Shown piece after piece: positions 9,781 to 21,905 of a DNA stretch of 64,000 bases. A program made the translations under genes and the position numbers. This DNA is from Microbotryum silenes-acaulis (lineage: Eukaryota > Basidiomycota > Microbotryomycetes > Microbotryales > Microbotryaceae): contig QPFY01000014.1 in the NCBI GenBank assembly GCA_003665825.1, positions 372,001-436,000 on the forward strand, read 5' to 3'. Each line of letters starts with the position of its first letter. Positions within the stretch are counted from its first letter, which is position 1. The notes beneath the pieces are model-generated. The model ran no database searches. It was not told the DNA's origin and was given only the letters and a program-made list of their open reading frames with translations.

Positions 9781-11254
9781 ATGGCCGCCGCGGCGACCTC
9801 GGTGCTTGACGGTGCAGCGACGGCTTTCTCCCCACGTGTAGCTCCCCTCGACGGCCAACACAGCGTCAGCCTCCTCGATTACAATTTACCTTCACACGAC
9901 GATCCCGAAATCACAGGTGATCGTACCCTAGGCGATATCGGCATCTCCTCCCCGACGACATTCGAAGAGCCGCTCCAGGAACGTGCACGAGCTCACAATG
10001 GGAAGGGGAAAGGCAAAGCTAGGGCAAGCTACGAGGAGCAGGAGCAGTGGTATCATCAAGAGGTTGACCAGAGTGATCAGGAGCAGGAACGGCCAAGTTC
10101 GGAACAGCAGCAGCTGGATGAAGAGGAACAGATTAGAGAGGAGGAACGTAGGATTGCAGAGGTACGTTCCCCGTCGCTTCCTGGACGACACCTCCTCCAG
10201 CGCTGATTCTGGGCGACGTTACCTGTGACTTCTCTAGAACCTGGCAAAGTGGTCCTCTACGGAAGCACAACGACGAGCCGTCGCCAGGCGCGCTCAAACC
10301 GTGCACGTCCTGCCTCCAGCACCTCCGATCCCCTCCGCTTCCGAACTCGTGCGGCGGTCCTCGGCCTTGATTCGATCAGGTTCCAAAAGGGTTTCGAGAG
10401 TACTCGGGCCTTCCTCCGAGCTTCAAGACGTCTCCGTTCAGGATATTGAGCTGCACGAGGACGATCCTCGAAGCAAGAGGAGAGGTCTCAGTCAGCGTTT
10501 GAACAGCTTTGACGAAAACTTTGGCTCCGAGGATTTCAATCCTGCGAGGGGGACGTCGTCGCCCGAGACAGTCGAGAATGGGGGCAGTGGATACGCGAAC
10601 CCGTTTGATACACCCCCTGTTTCACCTATGACCCCGAACTCGAAACATCCGGGTCGGATTCGGACGACACCGCAAAGAGGGTCAAGGTTCATGGAGGATC
10701 TGCCTCGCTCAGCGACGTCAACTGAATCACCACTCTCGACCGCTTTTTCTCACGCAAGTCAGGATGAGAGTCAGGATGACAAAACACCGAGACCATCGAT
10801 CGATTCACCCCTGTTGGAACGACGGACTCGATTACGCTTCACCGAAGAAGGAAACGAATTCATCGACGACGACCCGACACCTCGGAAACCACGACCGAGT
10901 CGAAACCCTTTCGACGACGATGCAGGAACTCTACAACCCGCCGCTCCGATCCATCCGAGCCCACGAAATCACTCCCACCTCGATCAACCGTATCAAGATG
11001 AGCCCGATTCGACGGCCTACGAAGAACGCATCTATTCGAGCGGCGATCGTCGACACTTCATGAACTTCTCGTCGTCGGATGACCATGAGGTGGATGATCG
11101 CTCTTCGGGGAGGGGATGGGACACTTTGGAGAGGCAGAACAGGATGAGGGCTGAATTTGGGTTCTTGGATTGGTTGATGTGTGGGTGTTGCCTGGGAGGT
11201 GAGGCGGATGAGCACGATGATGAGCAGACGGGGAGGACCAATCCGATGGAGTGA
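9781..11254 (+). CDS. Conserved-looking acidic protein with C-terminal Cys cluster, unknown function
   Basis: Two exons, 9781-10161 and 10238-11254, joined across a phase-0 GT-AG intron (GTACGT ... CTCTAG, 76 nt), give 465 aa. The N-terminal third is polar with a Glu/Gln-rich helix (residues about 95-150). The middle is Ser/Pro/Asp-rich with repeated NPFD-type motifs (NPFDTPP, NPFDDDAG). The C-terminus has FLDWLMCGCCLGG, a likely membrane-anchoring or palmitoylated Cys cluster, and ends GRTNPME. There is no signal peptide or transmembrane helix. The layout suggests a cytosolic or peripheral-membrane regulatory protein. I do not recognise the family. Confidence 0.75.
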
Positions 11255-11461
11255 AGGGTAGTGCGGGTAGCTCGAGCAATGTTTTCTTTATCCTTCTTGC
11301 AATTTATTTCAGTAGCATACCTGAAGGATTCTGGCGTTTGGTCATTGGTTACAGTGGATTACTGTGCAAAAGTCTACAAGGAATACATATTCTCTGGGGG
11401 ACGAACTTCCTCACCAATTAATGATATGAGAACGAAACTCCAAAACACAACCACAAACTAA

Positions 11462-14143
11462 TCACAACAACCCCGCTCTCTGCTTCGAAATCTCCACCGC
11501 ATGTTCGACCAAGACGCCCTCGACGAAATCGTTGAGCAGGACGACGAGGCCCGATTGTTCGAACTTGTGCGATTGGAGCCAGGGGTAGGTGACGCGGTCC
11601 ATGATGGGCTGTGGAGGGGGTCACCGGGGTCAGTGGAGGTTTTTTGGGGGATTCAGGTGTGGCGAGAACTGACTTTGACGTAGGTCAAGAGGGACGACGA
11701 GTCGGAGTAACTGCCCGGGAGAAAAGCGTCGCAATGAGCCTTGAGCATTCGGCCCACGGGTCTGAATCCGAAGACGGGTGCTTACGTCAATGAAGCAAAG
11801 ACGTCGCTCATCAGATTGGCCGTCGGGGTCGCCTGAAGTTGATAAATCGCGCCGGGTGAGGGCTTTCCATCGACTTTGAGCGTCGGTTGGGATGATCGAG
11901 CGTGCATCTTCTCAAGTGCCGCGATGATCGTCGAAGGGTCGTCGGTATTGTACGCGACGTGGTCTGTGAAGAGCTTATGGTCGCATCAGGCAAGGGGGAG
12001 GTCAGAACCTGAAAATGTCTTAAGGAGACTGACCATACGAATCGTCCCTCTCCCACGAGTCGGCATGATGAATCCGATCAATCATGATCAACCTCTTCTT
12101 CTGCTCGAGCAAGCTCCCAATCGTCGCATCAAGATCATTCGGTCCGCCCAACACGATTTTCCTCCCAAGATCGGACTTAGCCTCCGCCCTCGCTTGTTCA
12201 AGCACGGCCGCCAACTCCTCCTCGCTAGGGACCATCGAATAGACTACCAATTCTTCTTTGCGGTACTTGTCCTTCTTGATCAGAAATCCATCGTCCTTGA
12301 GTTCAACGACGACGATTTCCTTCGGGTGCGTGGCAAGGAAGTTGAGGATGTCGAGTAAGAATTGCTTGTACGATTCTCCCGGGACGATCGCATGTTGGTG
12401 GTGGAGCTCTCCCTTCTTGGTATGGATGACATCGTGGAAGCAAAAGCCGGGGCGGAAATCGAAGAAACGGACACCGATACGGAGCTGGTTCGCGAAGCTG
12501 TCCTTTTGCGTCATGGCGATGTTGGCGAGGACACGATTAGGAGACAGGCGGATGGATTCGAGGATATCGACGAGCGTGCGCACAACGGGACTGGCCAACT
12601 TGGTCTCGATGTTGCCTGCCAAGGCGTGGCCGAGCTCACCTTCTTGGATAAGGGACAATAGGCCAGCATTGATGGGGTGACCGAACATGCCCGCATCATG
12701 GGCAGCGGCGAGAGCGAGGCGCGAGAAGGGGACGTCGAGCCACTTATCGTTCGACGAGATGAGGTCTCCGAGCCAGTTTGATTGGCCTGGAGTCACGTAC
12801 ACGTAGATCTGACTCCTGCGACCTTCGCCTGTGAGAAGATGTGAGGAAATTGGCATCAGACATGCCCTCTACAAAAGACGAGAGATTCCGGCCTAGGCAA
12901 CATACCTGCGTCGTGAAAGCCATAGCAGATCATAGCATCGTCTTCCTCTCGGAAAATCGCCGTCGTCTCGCTGGTCCTATTGAAACTAACACCCGTTGCG
13001 ATACCAGTGACGGGGTGTACCTGGATATGACCCTGGAACCAAGGCTCGATCTTGTGCTCGACAAAGACGCCGACATAGCGCGACGCGATACCGGTGATGC
13101 GATGTTTGCTGGATCTCAATTGTCCAATACGATGGCCCGGACTAGGCTGCTCCATTTCGTGGTAGCGCGCAGTGTTGCCGACAATGACCGAAATTCGACC
13201 ATGGTGGTACGACATCCATGTGTTCGTTTCGATTCCCTTCCCACCTGAAAGTTCCGCCCGAAACTCTGCATCAGAGGACAGTTCCTACCACGGCGATGAT
13301 GCCCGAGCGTACAGACTCACGGACGTCGATGCCACGCTTTGTCGAGTCGTCGACAATGTTCTCCATATCGACTACGCTTTTGTCAATAACGTAAGTGACG
13401 AGCCTCTTGCCTGGATCGACAACGACCGAACCGGCATCACCGGACGAGGTAGGGTTGTCCTTGGTCGAGTCGAGATCGGTCCGCCCGAGACGAGCAGCGA
13501 CGACGCCGTTCCGATCGAGCTTGACGAAGGCCTGAAGATGCACCTTGCGTTCAGTTGTGACGAGATCAAAGTAGACCCAGACCCATCGGTCGCGTAGATC
13601 GAAACGCCGAGGCCCTCGGGTTTGTCCGAGTTGAAAGTCGGGGTCCGTGAAAATTGTGCCCGAGACGGGGACGGAGGTGTGGGTCTTGGCACCGCGGTAG
13701 GTCGAGAGAGCAAAGTCGTCATCTTTGGAGCCTTGACTGGGCCACCCGATCATCTGCATCATGGCCATCGTATCCGTCGCGTATCAGCCCAAGCCAGACT
13801 TGAGGATTTGGCCCGCGCGGCGTGTGGGTAATCAACAGCGATGTCAGACGGACCTGGATGGGTAAGCCAGTCTCGTTCTGGATCTTGAGAATGACAATGC
13901 GATACGCATCTGCATCGCCTCCACCATACTTTTCATCCTCGTCATCATCAGAGACCTGATCATCTTGCTGTACGCCTTGATCGGCGGTGAGTGTGGCCTG
14001 GTGCTGCTCAGACTGTGGACGCGTCGGGACGAAGGCTGTGAGCACGAGCGGAGCGGGGCTCGGTACAGGGTGAGACTCACGACGTCAGAACTAGATGACT
14101 TGCGACCCAGCTGCACCTTCTCGAGCATCGACGAGAGACCCAT
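11462..14143 (-). CDS. PLC-X-domain phosphodiesterase-like protein
   Basis: Eight exons on the minus strand: 14143-14081, 14012-13854, 13753-13321, 13244-12906, 12828-12034, 11963-11786, 11710-11674 (37 nt) and 11608-11462. Phases agree throughout and give about 716 aa. The third quarter carries a PI-PLC X-type fold: LAAAHDAGMFG (catalytic-type His), LRIGVRFFDFRPG, HHQHAIVPG and IVVVELKDDGF. The upstream half looks beta-rich (DFALSTYRGAK, VWVYFDLVT). There is no signal peptide. Such fungal proteins are taken to cleave phosphodiester lipids, but substrates are mostly unknown. The acceptor of exon 2 and the unusual donor GTCCGT after exon 2 are the least certain parts. Confidence 0.8.
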
Positions 14144-14540
14144 AGCTGGAGAAAGAGTCACGGTTAACGCGGCAACCGGCGACTTTGGCGTAAGGGTGAC
14201 AAGTCACGACTCTGACGGGTCGGAGCGGGGGGGAGTGACGTTCAGAGGAAGTAGACCACAACGTCCGACGTGAGTGACAGCCGTACGGCGAAAGGTTCAG
14301 AAGGGTATCCGAGAGCACGGAGGAGATGGGGGAGCGAGGGCAACCCGGTCGAGCATCCCATTCCGCGGGGAATTCGCCAGCGCCTCCGAAGTCAGCACAG
14401 CCCTCGCGGGCACGTGACGCGGCGACGTGGCAAGGTGGGAGCCTCTCCGCAGTGAGGCAACCAAACTTGATCCTCTTGAGTAACTTGATCGAATTTCACA
14501 GATTCTACCGATCTTTCAAGTCAAAAGCCGTACAAAGAGT

Positions 14541-16112
14541 CTACTTGTCATCCTTGCCCTTCTCGTTGTTAGCCATGATCTGCACAAGATCAAATCAAGT
14601 CGACTAGGTCAGCCTTTTTCCAGCTCCGAGTCCGAGCCTTTGCAGTGGGACCTTGCGCCATCAACGTTCAGTATCACTGACCCAATTCGACGCTTCCTTG
14701 GCCATCTTCTCCGCGGCTTCGGGGTTGTTCTTCCACTTGGGACGCTTGTCCTCGTCGGGGATGTTGTAGCCGCGGTTCGTAGCGGCGCGGGCCTCGATGC
14801 GTTCGACCCAGGCGTTGAGCTTGGGGTACTCGGAGAGCGGAATGCCGGCCCATTCACCCAAGCGAACCCTGCACAGTGGCCAGATGATAGCATCGGGTCG
14901 AGTCATAAAGGAAGTTGTCTATTACGCAACAGGCTCACCAGGGCTGGGTACACATGTCGGCGATGCTGTACTTGTTGCCGACGAGGTAGTCGTTGCCTTC
15001 CGAGAGATGCTTCTCGTAGACCGAGTACAAGCGTTTCGTCTCGTTCTGGTAGCGGTTGATACCATCTATTGACCGTTACCGATCATGTGAGTCTTCGGGT
15101 ATGATCGCATGTAACAACTTGCTTCTGATCACCAACTCACAGGGGACCTTCTCGGGCGCTGAAGAGTGAAAATGTGGGGCCCAGCTCGACTTGGTCAGAT
15201 TGACTTTCTCATGGCCAGATAGCTCCTGGCCCTATGAGACATGGCATCCCGATTCGACTGACCGTAGCGGAAGAAGTGGTTGGCTTGACCTTGCATGGGT
15301 CCGACACCTCCTTGGCTGTGATCGAGGCACAACACACACCCGTCAGTGAATGTATGCGTCCGCGCGCTACTACTAGTCCCCACCGCACGTCATCGAGATT
15401 CGTAAGCAGCCGGATCGGCCCAACCCCGAGGCGGCGGCAGCAGCGAAGCAGCGGTGACGACAATGAACCGGAACGGAACGAGTACTCACACGAAGAAGAT
15501 CCAGTTCATCATCTCGGTCTGGAGATCAGGGTCCTCAAAGTGGAACTCGTATTTGGTATCGTACGTGCGCGCCAGGTAAAGCAGGATCGAGGCCGACTCC
15601 CACACGTTGATCGGCTTCTTGCCCTCGCGGTTGTCGATCAGCGCAGGGATGCGACCGTTCGGGTTCACTTCCAGGAACCTGTTATTCAATAAAGCTACAA
15701 GGTCAGCTGAAGGCCCCCAGTCTATTCTTCGTGAGCCCGTCCGGCTCGCAGTCATCGTCGTTGCTTCCGACTTCCGAGGTCGGAGAGAGTGAGGAGCTTC
15801 CAGCATCTGATGTCGCACATGGTCGCCCATACCGGTCGAGAATGACCAGCTTCCAGGGTAATAGCGTCGAAATCATCACCCGAAGACTCGCCAAGGTTCC
15901 TTCTGCTCGTTCTTGGCAAAGCTGATCGCCTTGAACTCGTAGCTCTTGATCGCGCCAATCTCGATGAGCTCCTCGAGGTAGATCGACACCTTGTGTCCGT
16001 TGGGCGTACCGGCTGTCAGCAAGACGAGGCCGGGCTTAGAGAGTACGTCGGTCGACATGGTGGAGAGGTGGCGAACAAATTGGGAGGCTCGATTGATTGC
16101 CGAAGAGGTCAT
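14541..16112 (-). CDS. Glutathione S-transferase, Ure2/Nu (YghU) type
   Basis: Seven exons: 16112-15892, 15678-15490, 15315-15263, 15158-15141 (18 nt), 15065-14939, 14868-14682 and 14579-14541, giving 277 aa with all phases matching. Thioredoxin-like N-domain: LLTAGTPNGHKVSIYLEEL, then FLEVNPNGRIPALID and the glutathione-binding WESASILLYLA. The helical C-domain has QANHFFRY, YQNETKRLYSVYEKHL and YSIADMCTQPWV. The first 19 residues (SSAINRASQFVRHLS) resemble a mitochondrial presequence; a second Met follows for a cytosolic form. Intron 1 uses a GC donor (GCGAGT), required to restore the conserved WFLEVNPNG. Likely role: glutathione-dependent detoxification or disulfide reduction. Confidence 0.88.
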
Positions 16113-16924
16113 CGGTCGAAGGACAAGCTTGTGCGCACTCGCCTTGCGCCGGCTGTTTCAAAAGGGGGGCGTGGTGACGTAAGCAAGGCCGAAGGGGTCC
16201 GTGCGCGCCCCACCTGTCGGCGAAACGTTTTTTGGTGCTCGCTCTCGGCCTCGGCGGTGCGCTCGGCCTCTCGTATCCGAGTAAGGTGTGCTGCTCTTTA
16301 CACATGGGAGCTGCCTACTCACCTACCAATACACACTTTCAAAAGGATCTTCACAGGGCCCTGCGTCGCGGACTGGTCCTTACAGGACGGTCTCGCCGAG
16401 GCGCCGCCCGCCGCGCGTCCCAGACGGGATAGATTCTCGCCCGCCATCTCGAGGGGCTTCGACGCGCGAAAGCCATTCTTCCCAAGCGAGCATAACGCCA
16501 TCAACGCATCTGCCCCCATGCAAATCAATGCGCCGCCAAAGTGGCAGTGATCTGAAAACAACTTTTTTCGTGTCTTGGCCCAGATTTTGGGTCATGCAGT
16601 ACCGAGCGTCGCATCGCAGATCGAGCTCGTCACGTCGGAACGTCCTGACTGATTATCCGGATCGACTCGAGCACGTCCCCACTCGCTTTGGTGATCTCCC
16701 TCTCTCCCTTGTTTCCCCTACACCGGCTCATCTTCATCCACCTCTACTGGCCTCCCGTCTGGTGTGTTACCTACACCGTCTCCACCGGCGCTTCTCGAAG
16801 AAAACGTTGATCGTTTCTCTCCTCTTCGACCTCTCCCGACTCGTCGCTACGGTAAAGACTGACCGACCAGCAACCACGTACGGCCACCTTCTCAATCTTC
16901 ACCTACCACGAACCCACCATCACT
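16113..16924. promoter_or_regulatory. Divergent promoter region between GST and GH17-like gene
   Basis: 812 bp separate the two divergent start codons. The 200 bp before 16925 are rich in CT and CCACC-type sequence, as is common for fungal leaders. No coding frame with recognisable motifs is present. Either gene could have a long 5' UTR here. Confidence 0.45.
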
Positions 16925-18688
16925 ATGTCGAGAACGAACACCCGAGCTGTGCTCGCTCTTGTACTCGTCGCATTGCTCCAAGCACTCGCCTCGCCCATCA
17001 CCGGCATCACCATCACCGTCGGACCCGAGCAAGCCTTCGCGGTCCGTGCGCCTGCACCCGCCGCTGCAGCCACCGCGCGATCCCGTGTTCAACTTGAACT
17101 TGAAGGTGCTGATCGATATGTACGACTCGCCACTCTTCACACCCGCGACGAAGAACATCTCTTGGAGGCCCGACTTCTCAATCATATGATGATCGAGCAA
17201 GGTTTGGCTATCCGAGCGGCTGACGAATCCGAGAGCGAGAACACCGAGGAGGCTGAGACGGATGACGAAGCCGAGGTCGAGGAGACGGCTGAGGAGGTCA
17301 TCGAGCGCCGCGGCAATTCACGGGTGTTTGCTACGTCGGCTCGCCCCATTCTGGCCGGAATGAGACCGTAAGCTCATTTGATTCCAGCAGCGAAGCTACC
17401 GCAGGTTCCTTAGACTAACGTCGTGCAGTCCCCGATGCTACTCTCTTTCAGCCCTCGCGTCATTCCCAACCCGAAAGATCCTGACTTTGGCAAGCCTACG
17501 GCCACGCCGGTGCGCACAGCCACCACGACTACGTCCGCCAAGTCGACGGCGACCACAACCCCAAGAGCAACGACCGCTCCATCGACGACGACGACGACGA
17601 CGACGACCACCACCACCACCACCATGTCTACCAGGGCCGTTACCACCACACGGGATGCTGCCGCCGCGTCGATTCCGACCGGGCTCGGTTGCTTCCCCAG
17701 CAACGTCAGGACGATCCCAACCGGTGTGAACTACACCGCCGCTAATCTCGCTGCCAGCTGGTGGTGCGCCGACTCGAGTGAATACGCCTTCATGGGCTTC
17801 TCCTATTCGGTCGATGAATGCCAGTCCCCTTCGACGTTGCTCGCCGACTTTACGCGCATGCGTGAGCAATTCGGCGCTCGCTACGTTCGTCTCTATGGCG
17901 CGTGCGACGCGACCTGGTTCAATGACGCTCTCGTCGATGCTGCTGCTTCGGCCAACCTCGGTGTCTACCACTTGATTTGGTTCGGCTTCAACGGTGACGA
18001 CCAATGGAAGAGCCGCTACAGCGCTTTTGTCAAGACGATGCGCACGAACCCCAAGGCCCCGTTCGTGTTTAAGAACGTCGCCATCGGGTCCGAGCCGCTG
18101 TACGACGGGGTACTTTCGGCTACCGACTTGGCGACCGAGATGCTCAGTATGAAGAGTAAGATGGCGCCGTATGGAACAAAGGTCACCTTCTCCGAGATGC
18201 CATACGGGCTGCAGATCAACAATGGCGCGCCGTCCACCATGGCCGCGGCCGACTTCGTCGAAGGCAACGTCCTCCCCTTCTTCGACTCGCAGGCCACTAC
18301 CGGAGCAAACGCCTGGGGGGTCGTTTCCTGGTCACTCAGCTACTTTGCTTCGCTTGCACCGGGCAAAATCATTCGGTAAGGTCAAATCATTTATTGATTG
18401 CGATCGGCTCTAGCTCACCTTCCCTGTACTCTTCGTATGCGCAGCATGACCCAAACCGGCTGGCCGTCCGATCAGTCGGTGTGGATGGCCAACACTCCAA
18501 CGGCCGTTTCCAGCATCTCGAGCGAGGCATCCTACTACGCCTTACTCGACTCCAAGTGCTCCTGGTTCAAGGCAAACGGGGGCATCGGGTGGTTCGCGCA
18601 CATCTACTCCGATGACTCACTCCCAGGGTGGGGCGTGCTCAACAACGGCAATCTCAAGTTCCCGTTCGCGCCCAAGTCTTCGTGCTAG
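16925..18688 (+). CDS. Secreted GH17-like beta-1,3-glucanase-type protein
   Basis: Three exons, 16925-17367, 17452-18375 and 18445-18688, give 536 aa. A signal peptide (LALVLVALLQALASP) is followed by an acidic propeptide-like region, a long Thr-rich, probably O-glycosylated linker (residues about 165-215) and a GH17-type barrel: GFSYSVDECQ, FGARYVRLYGACD, IGSEPLYDG and TQTGWPSD. The acid/base Glu (about residue 361, GSEPLY) is present. The nucleophile motif, normally ETGWP, reads QTGWP (about residue 459), so hydrolysis may be lost or changed. Likely an extracellular or wall protein acting on beta-glucan. It lies tail to tail with the tannase gene. Confidence 0.85.
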
Positions 18689-21600
18689 AGCCTTCTATTA
18701 TCTGTACTGGTCATGGTTTTTGGGTAGTAGTGTAGCCTTCGATGTATTCCAGTCATCACCTAATTTGAAGGTATCAGCCCCTATTCTGGGGCTTAGAAAA
18801 CCCAGATAAATCCCATTTGGTCATGAAGGTGTCCCGGCAGAAAATCTTGAGACTGCATCGAATTCCGATATAATTTACATGCAGGAGAAAGAGGAGGCCT
18901 TGGTAGTGTCACCATCCCTGTAGTAGCCCAATTGGGGCCAGGGGCACATGAGGCGTTCAAAGGCCACGCCCTGTCGCTTGTCGCCGTTGACGTAGTTGAC
19001 ACCGACGAGTGAATCGGGCGCCTGGTTCTTCTCGACCCATGCGATGAGCGCAAGGATCATATCGTCCTTGGCGGTGAAGGAGGCGCTCTGAATGCTCCCC
19101 CCGAGGGAGATGTCACGTTGGCTGGCTTGACCGAGGTTGAACGCACCGTTGCCGCCCCCGCAGTGCAACATGCCCGGGATAGCGAAAAGACGGAACGAGT
19201 CGTGGACGTTGCCGAGCTTGGCCTTGACGCGATCATGGTACAAGAGCGTCGAGCCCGCCGCGATGAGGGTGTCAGCGAAACCGACGTAAGTGATGAGCTT
19301 GCCACGACTGAGGAAATCACGGATGTCAGGGTCGTTGGCGTTCGTCTGTCCGGGGTCCGTGTCGTCGGCGATCTTGAGGAGCTTCTCAAAGTCAGCTTCC
19401 GACTTGACAGTGAAGGGCTGCACGCTTGTTTTGTTCAAGACTTGGTAGCTGGGTCATGGTGGGAGGCAGAAAGTTCTGTCAGATTGTGCCGGGGGAGAAG
19501 AACAGAAGGACACGGGCGTCAGGCTCACTTGAAGTAATCGGGTGCAGCGGAAAAAGGCGTGCCGGTGACGGAGAAGGCGCTGGAGTAGCCCTCGGATCCG
19601 GGTTGGAAACCAGGGTAATAGTTCGTCCCACCGGGCCCGGTGGAAAGGCCGCTAGAGCTCTTCCAGTCGGCCCAGATCGTGTACATGGTCTTGATCTGGG
19701 CTTGGGACAAGCAGGTCGTTTGGTTCGCGCCTTTGGCCGAGCAGAGTAAGCCCTCGAGCTTGGGCGAGCACTTGGTCTGTGATGATACCAAAAAGGACAG
19801 GAAAGAGCTAAGCGGTTTGTGCTTGCGGACACAAGAAGATGCGAGACAGCTTACAGGGTCCGTGATGATGCCGTCCTTGAGCTTGTCCTGTCCGAGGACG
19901 TCACACTGTTTGAGCACTTCGATACCTATCGTTGCGTAATTAGCCGCGGTCAGGTAGCCTGTCGATCCGATCTTGTTGACGAAGGCATTGAGTCGGTACG
20001 TTTGGCCGCTGTAGGAAGCAAATGGTAGAAGGCGTTTGTAAATCCGTGCTGATCATTCCACGGCTCTTTCCAAGGCGGTTTCTATCCGGGAAAAGATAGA
20101 CTCACTTGAGATCTGAAAGACACAAACAGGTCAAAAGGGTTGCCTTCCGAGATCAGTACTCGGGCAAAATGACTGCGCAGGGGTTCGGACTCACGTGACA
20201 ACCAGTGAGCTCCGGCACCGGCAAGGACACCGTCAAAGGTGTCGGCGTTGAGCTGGATCTCCTTGAGCCCCTGCCTGCCACCGCAGGAGCAACCTGAGAG
20301 GTTCGGAGCGGTCATTACACTCGAAGGACCGTCAGCAGCTGGAACAGGCGCCCCAAAATCTTTTATTCAGAGCAATTCACCAATCCAGTAGCTGGTGTTG
20401 GCTCCGCCGCCACCGTAGTAGGCTCTGATGAGACTCTTGGAGTAGGTCGCCGTCAGGGACACGGCTCGGTGGCCAAAGTCGATCTGGCTCTGAGGGTTCG
20501 AGATGGCGAAGGTACCGTCGTTGGCCCAGCCACTATGACCGGTATCGGTGGAGGCGACGGCAAACTTGTCTGTAGATAATCACACAGAAGAACATCGAAG
20601 AGAGGAGCTGTCAGTGCTGACCGCGTGGAGAAAAGGGAGCGGGGCCCGTCAAGGGGAAGGAGACTCACATTTGGTCAAGGGGACGCCCATGTCGGGGTAG
20701 TTGATACTACCGGCGTCACCTCCGTTTCCGACCATGGCAAATCGTCTGGACCAGTCATCGGGCATCCAGACTTCGAAGCGGATCTGCAAAAGTTCGCGAG
20801 TGCCGAAGAAGCGCGAGAGCCAGAGAAGTAAGCCAGCGTCCGAGAGGTGCCATTCGCGAGCATGTGGATACGCGATGTACCTTGGACTGGGACGAGGTCT
20901 TGATCTCGGCACCGAATCGGCAGAAAGCAGCGAGTCCAGGTACGGGGTCGCTGTAGGAGCGGGAGGCTGTAGAGACGGCCGAAGCGACCAGCTCGGAGTG
21001 TCAGCTGAGGTATTTTGCAAAGGTAGTGCAGGCCAGGGGTGTGCGAAACACGGGTGAAAATCCTGCCGGTCGGTCAACGGCCAATGAGTCAACTCACGAC
21101 CAGAGGGGCTGAAGGTAGAGTTGGCGCCGTAGTGCTCCGTCGCGTAGATGGTCATGTCGGGCATCTTGACACTCGCCATGTTGGCGCATCGAGTGCTGAA
21201 GTCGGTGTCCGCGACGCGAGCCGACCTGCCATGACGCCGAGTACGTGCGTTGACGCCGGTGAGGCAAAGTGCGGCCACCGCCGCCGCGGTCAGGAAACTT
21301 GGCGAAGTGCCAAAACCGACCATGAATGTTTGTCGAATCGAAGCGGATCTGGGAGATGGAGAAGAAAGAGAGGAGGGACTGGTTCATCTCGAGTCAGGTC
21401 AATCTGCTCTATTCGTTATCCTCAGACTATGGCAGCTATTTTGAGCGTCCCCTCTACCGACGGCGCTGGCACGCTCGCAGAAGGTGCAGTGGAGTGTACC
21501 GGGGCCTTGTGTGCGGGCGGACCGCACATTCGTTGGCGGAGAGAAACAAGCTATTATGGGCGTACTCTGAGACTCTCCGTTAACGCGGCTATGTGGGGCG

Positions 21601-21905
21601 CAGTCTCCGCGAACGGCTGTTTCATAGCAAAGACACCCTCCTCCCCTCCCCTGAAACGGGATCGTCACGGCCCTAAAACGGGATCGTCACGGGATCGCCA
21701 CGGATCGTCACGGGATCGGGCCTATGATTTTTTGAAGCTATTTAAAGCCGAAGGTTTCTTTCAAGAGTTGGTGAAGGAGGGGGGAACCAGCCCTGAAACT
21801 CGTCCGTTCTCAACGCCCTCATTGTCAGGAGATGGCGCCGCTACCCCTCAGCAGCTCAGTCACCTATCCATCGCTAGCGCAGTTCAGTCGAATAGGGGCA
21901 GGCAG
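18595..21905 (-). repeat. Inverted segmental duplication, locus 1
   Basis: This stretch (end of GH17 exon 3, the tannase gene and about 580 bp upstream of it) is repeated in inverted orientation at about 31435-34668. Similarity covers exons, introns, both untranslated sides and the upstream region, and stops near 21905. Locus 1 is the more complete one because it still has the whole GH17 gene. Confidence 0.8.
18875..21323 (-). CDS. Tannase/feruloyl esterase family protein, copy 1
   Basis: Nine exons: 21323-21098, 20966-20881, 20783-20669, 20569-20381, 20293-20195, 20112-20106 (7 nt), 20008-19855, 19776-19529 and 19448-18875, giving 565 aa with all phases matching. A signal peptide (LTAAAVAALCLTGVNA) indicates secretion. 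The CS-D-HC catalytic set of the family is complete: GCSCGGRQG (Ser about 208), Asp about 434 in YVGFADTLI, and GMLHCGGG (His about 470). Family motifs TFAISNPQSQIDFG and CPWPQLGYYRDGD are also present. Substrates are gallate or hydroxycinnamate esters of plant material. Intron 7 (78 nt) is a multiple of three and open, so its retention would keep the frame. Confidence 0.92.
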
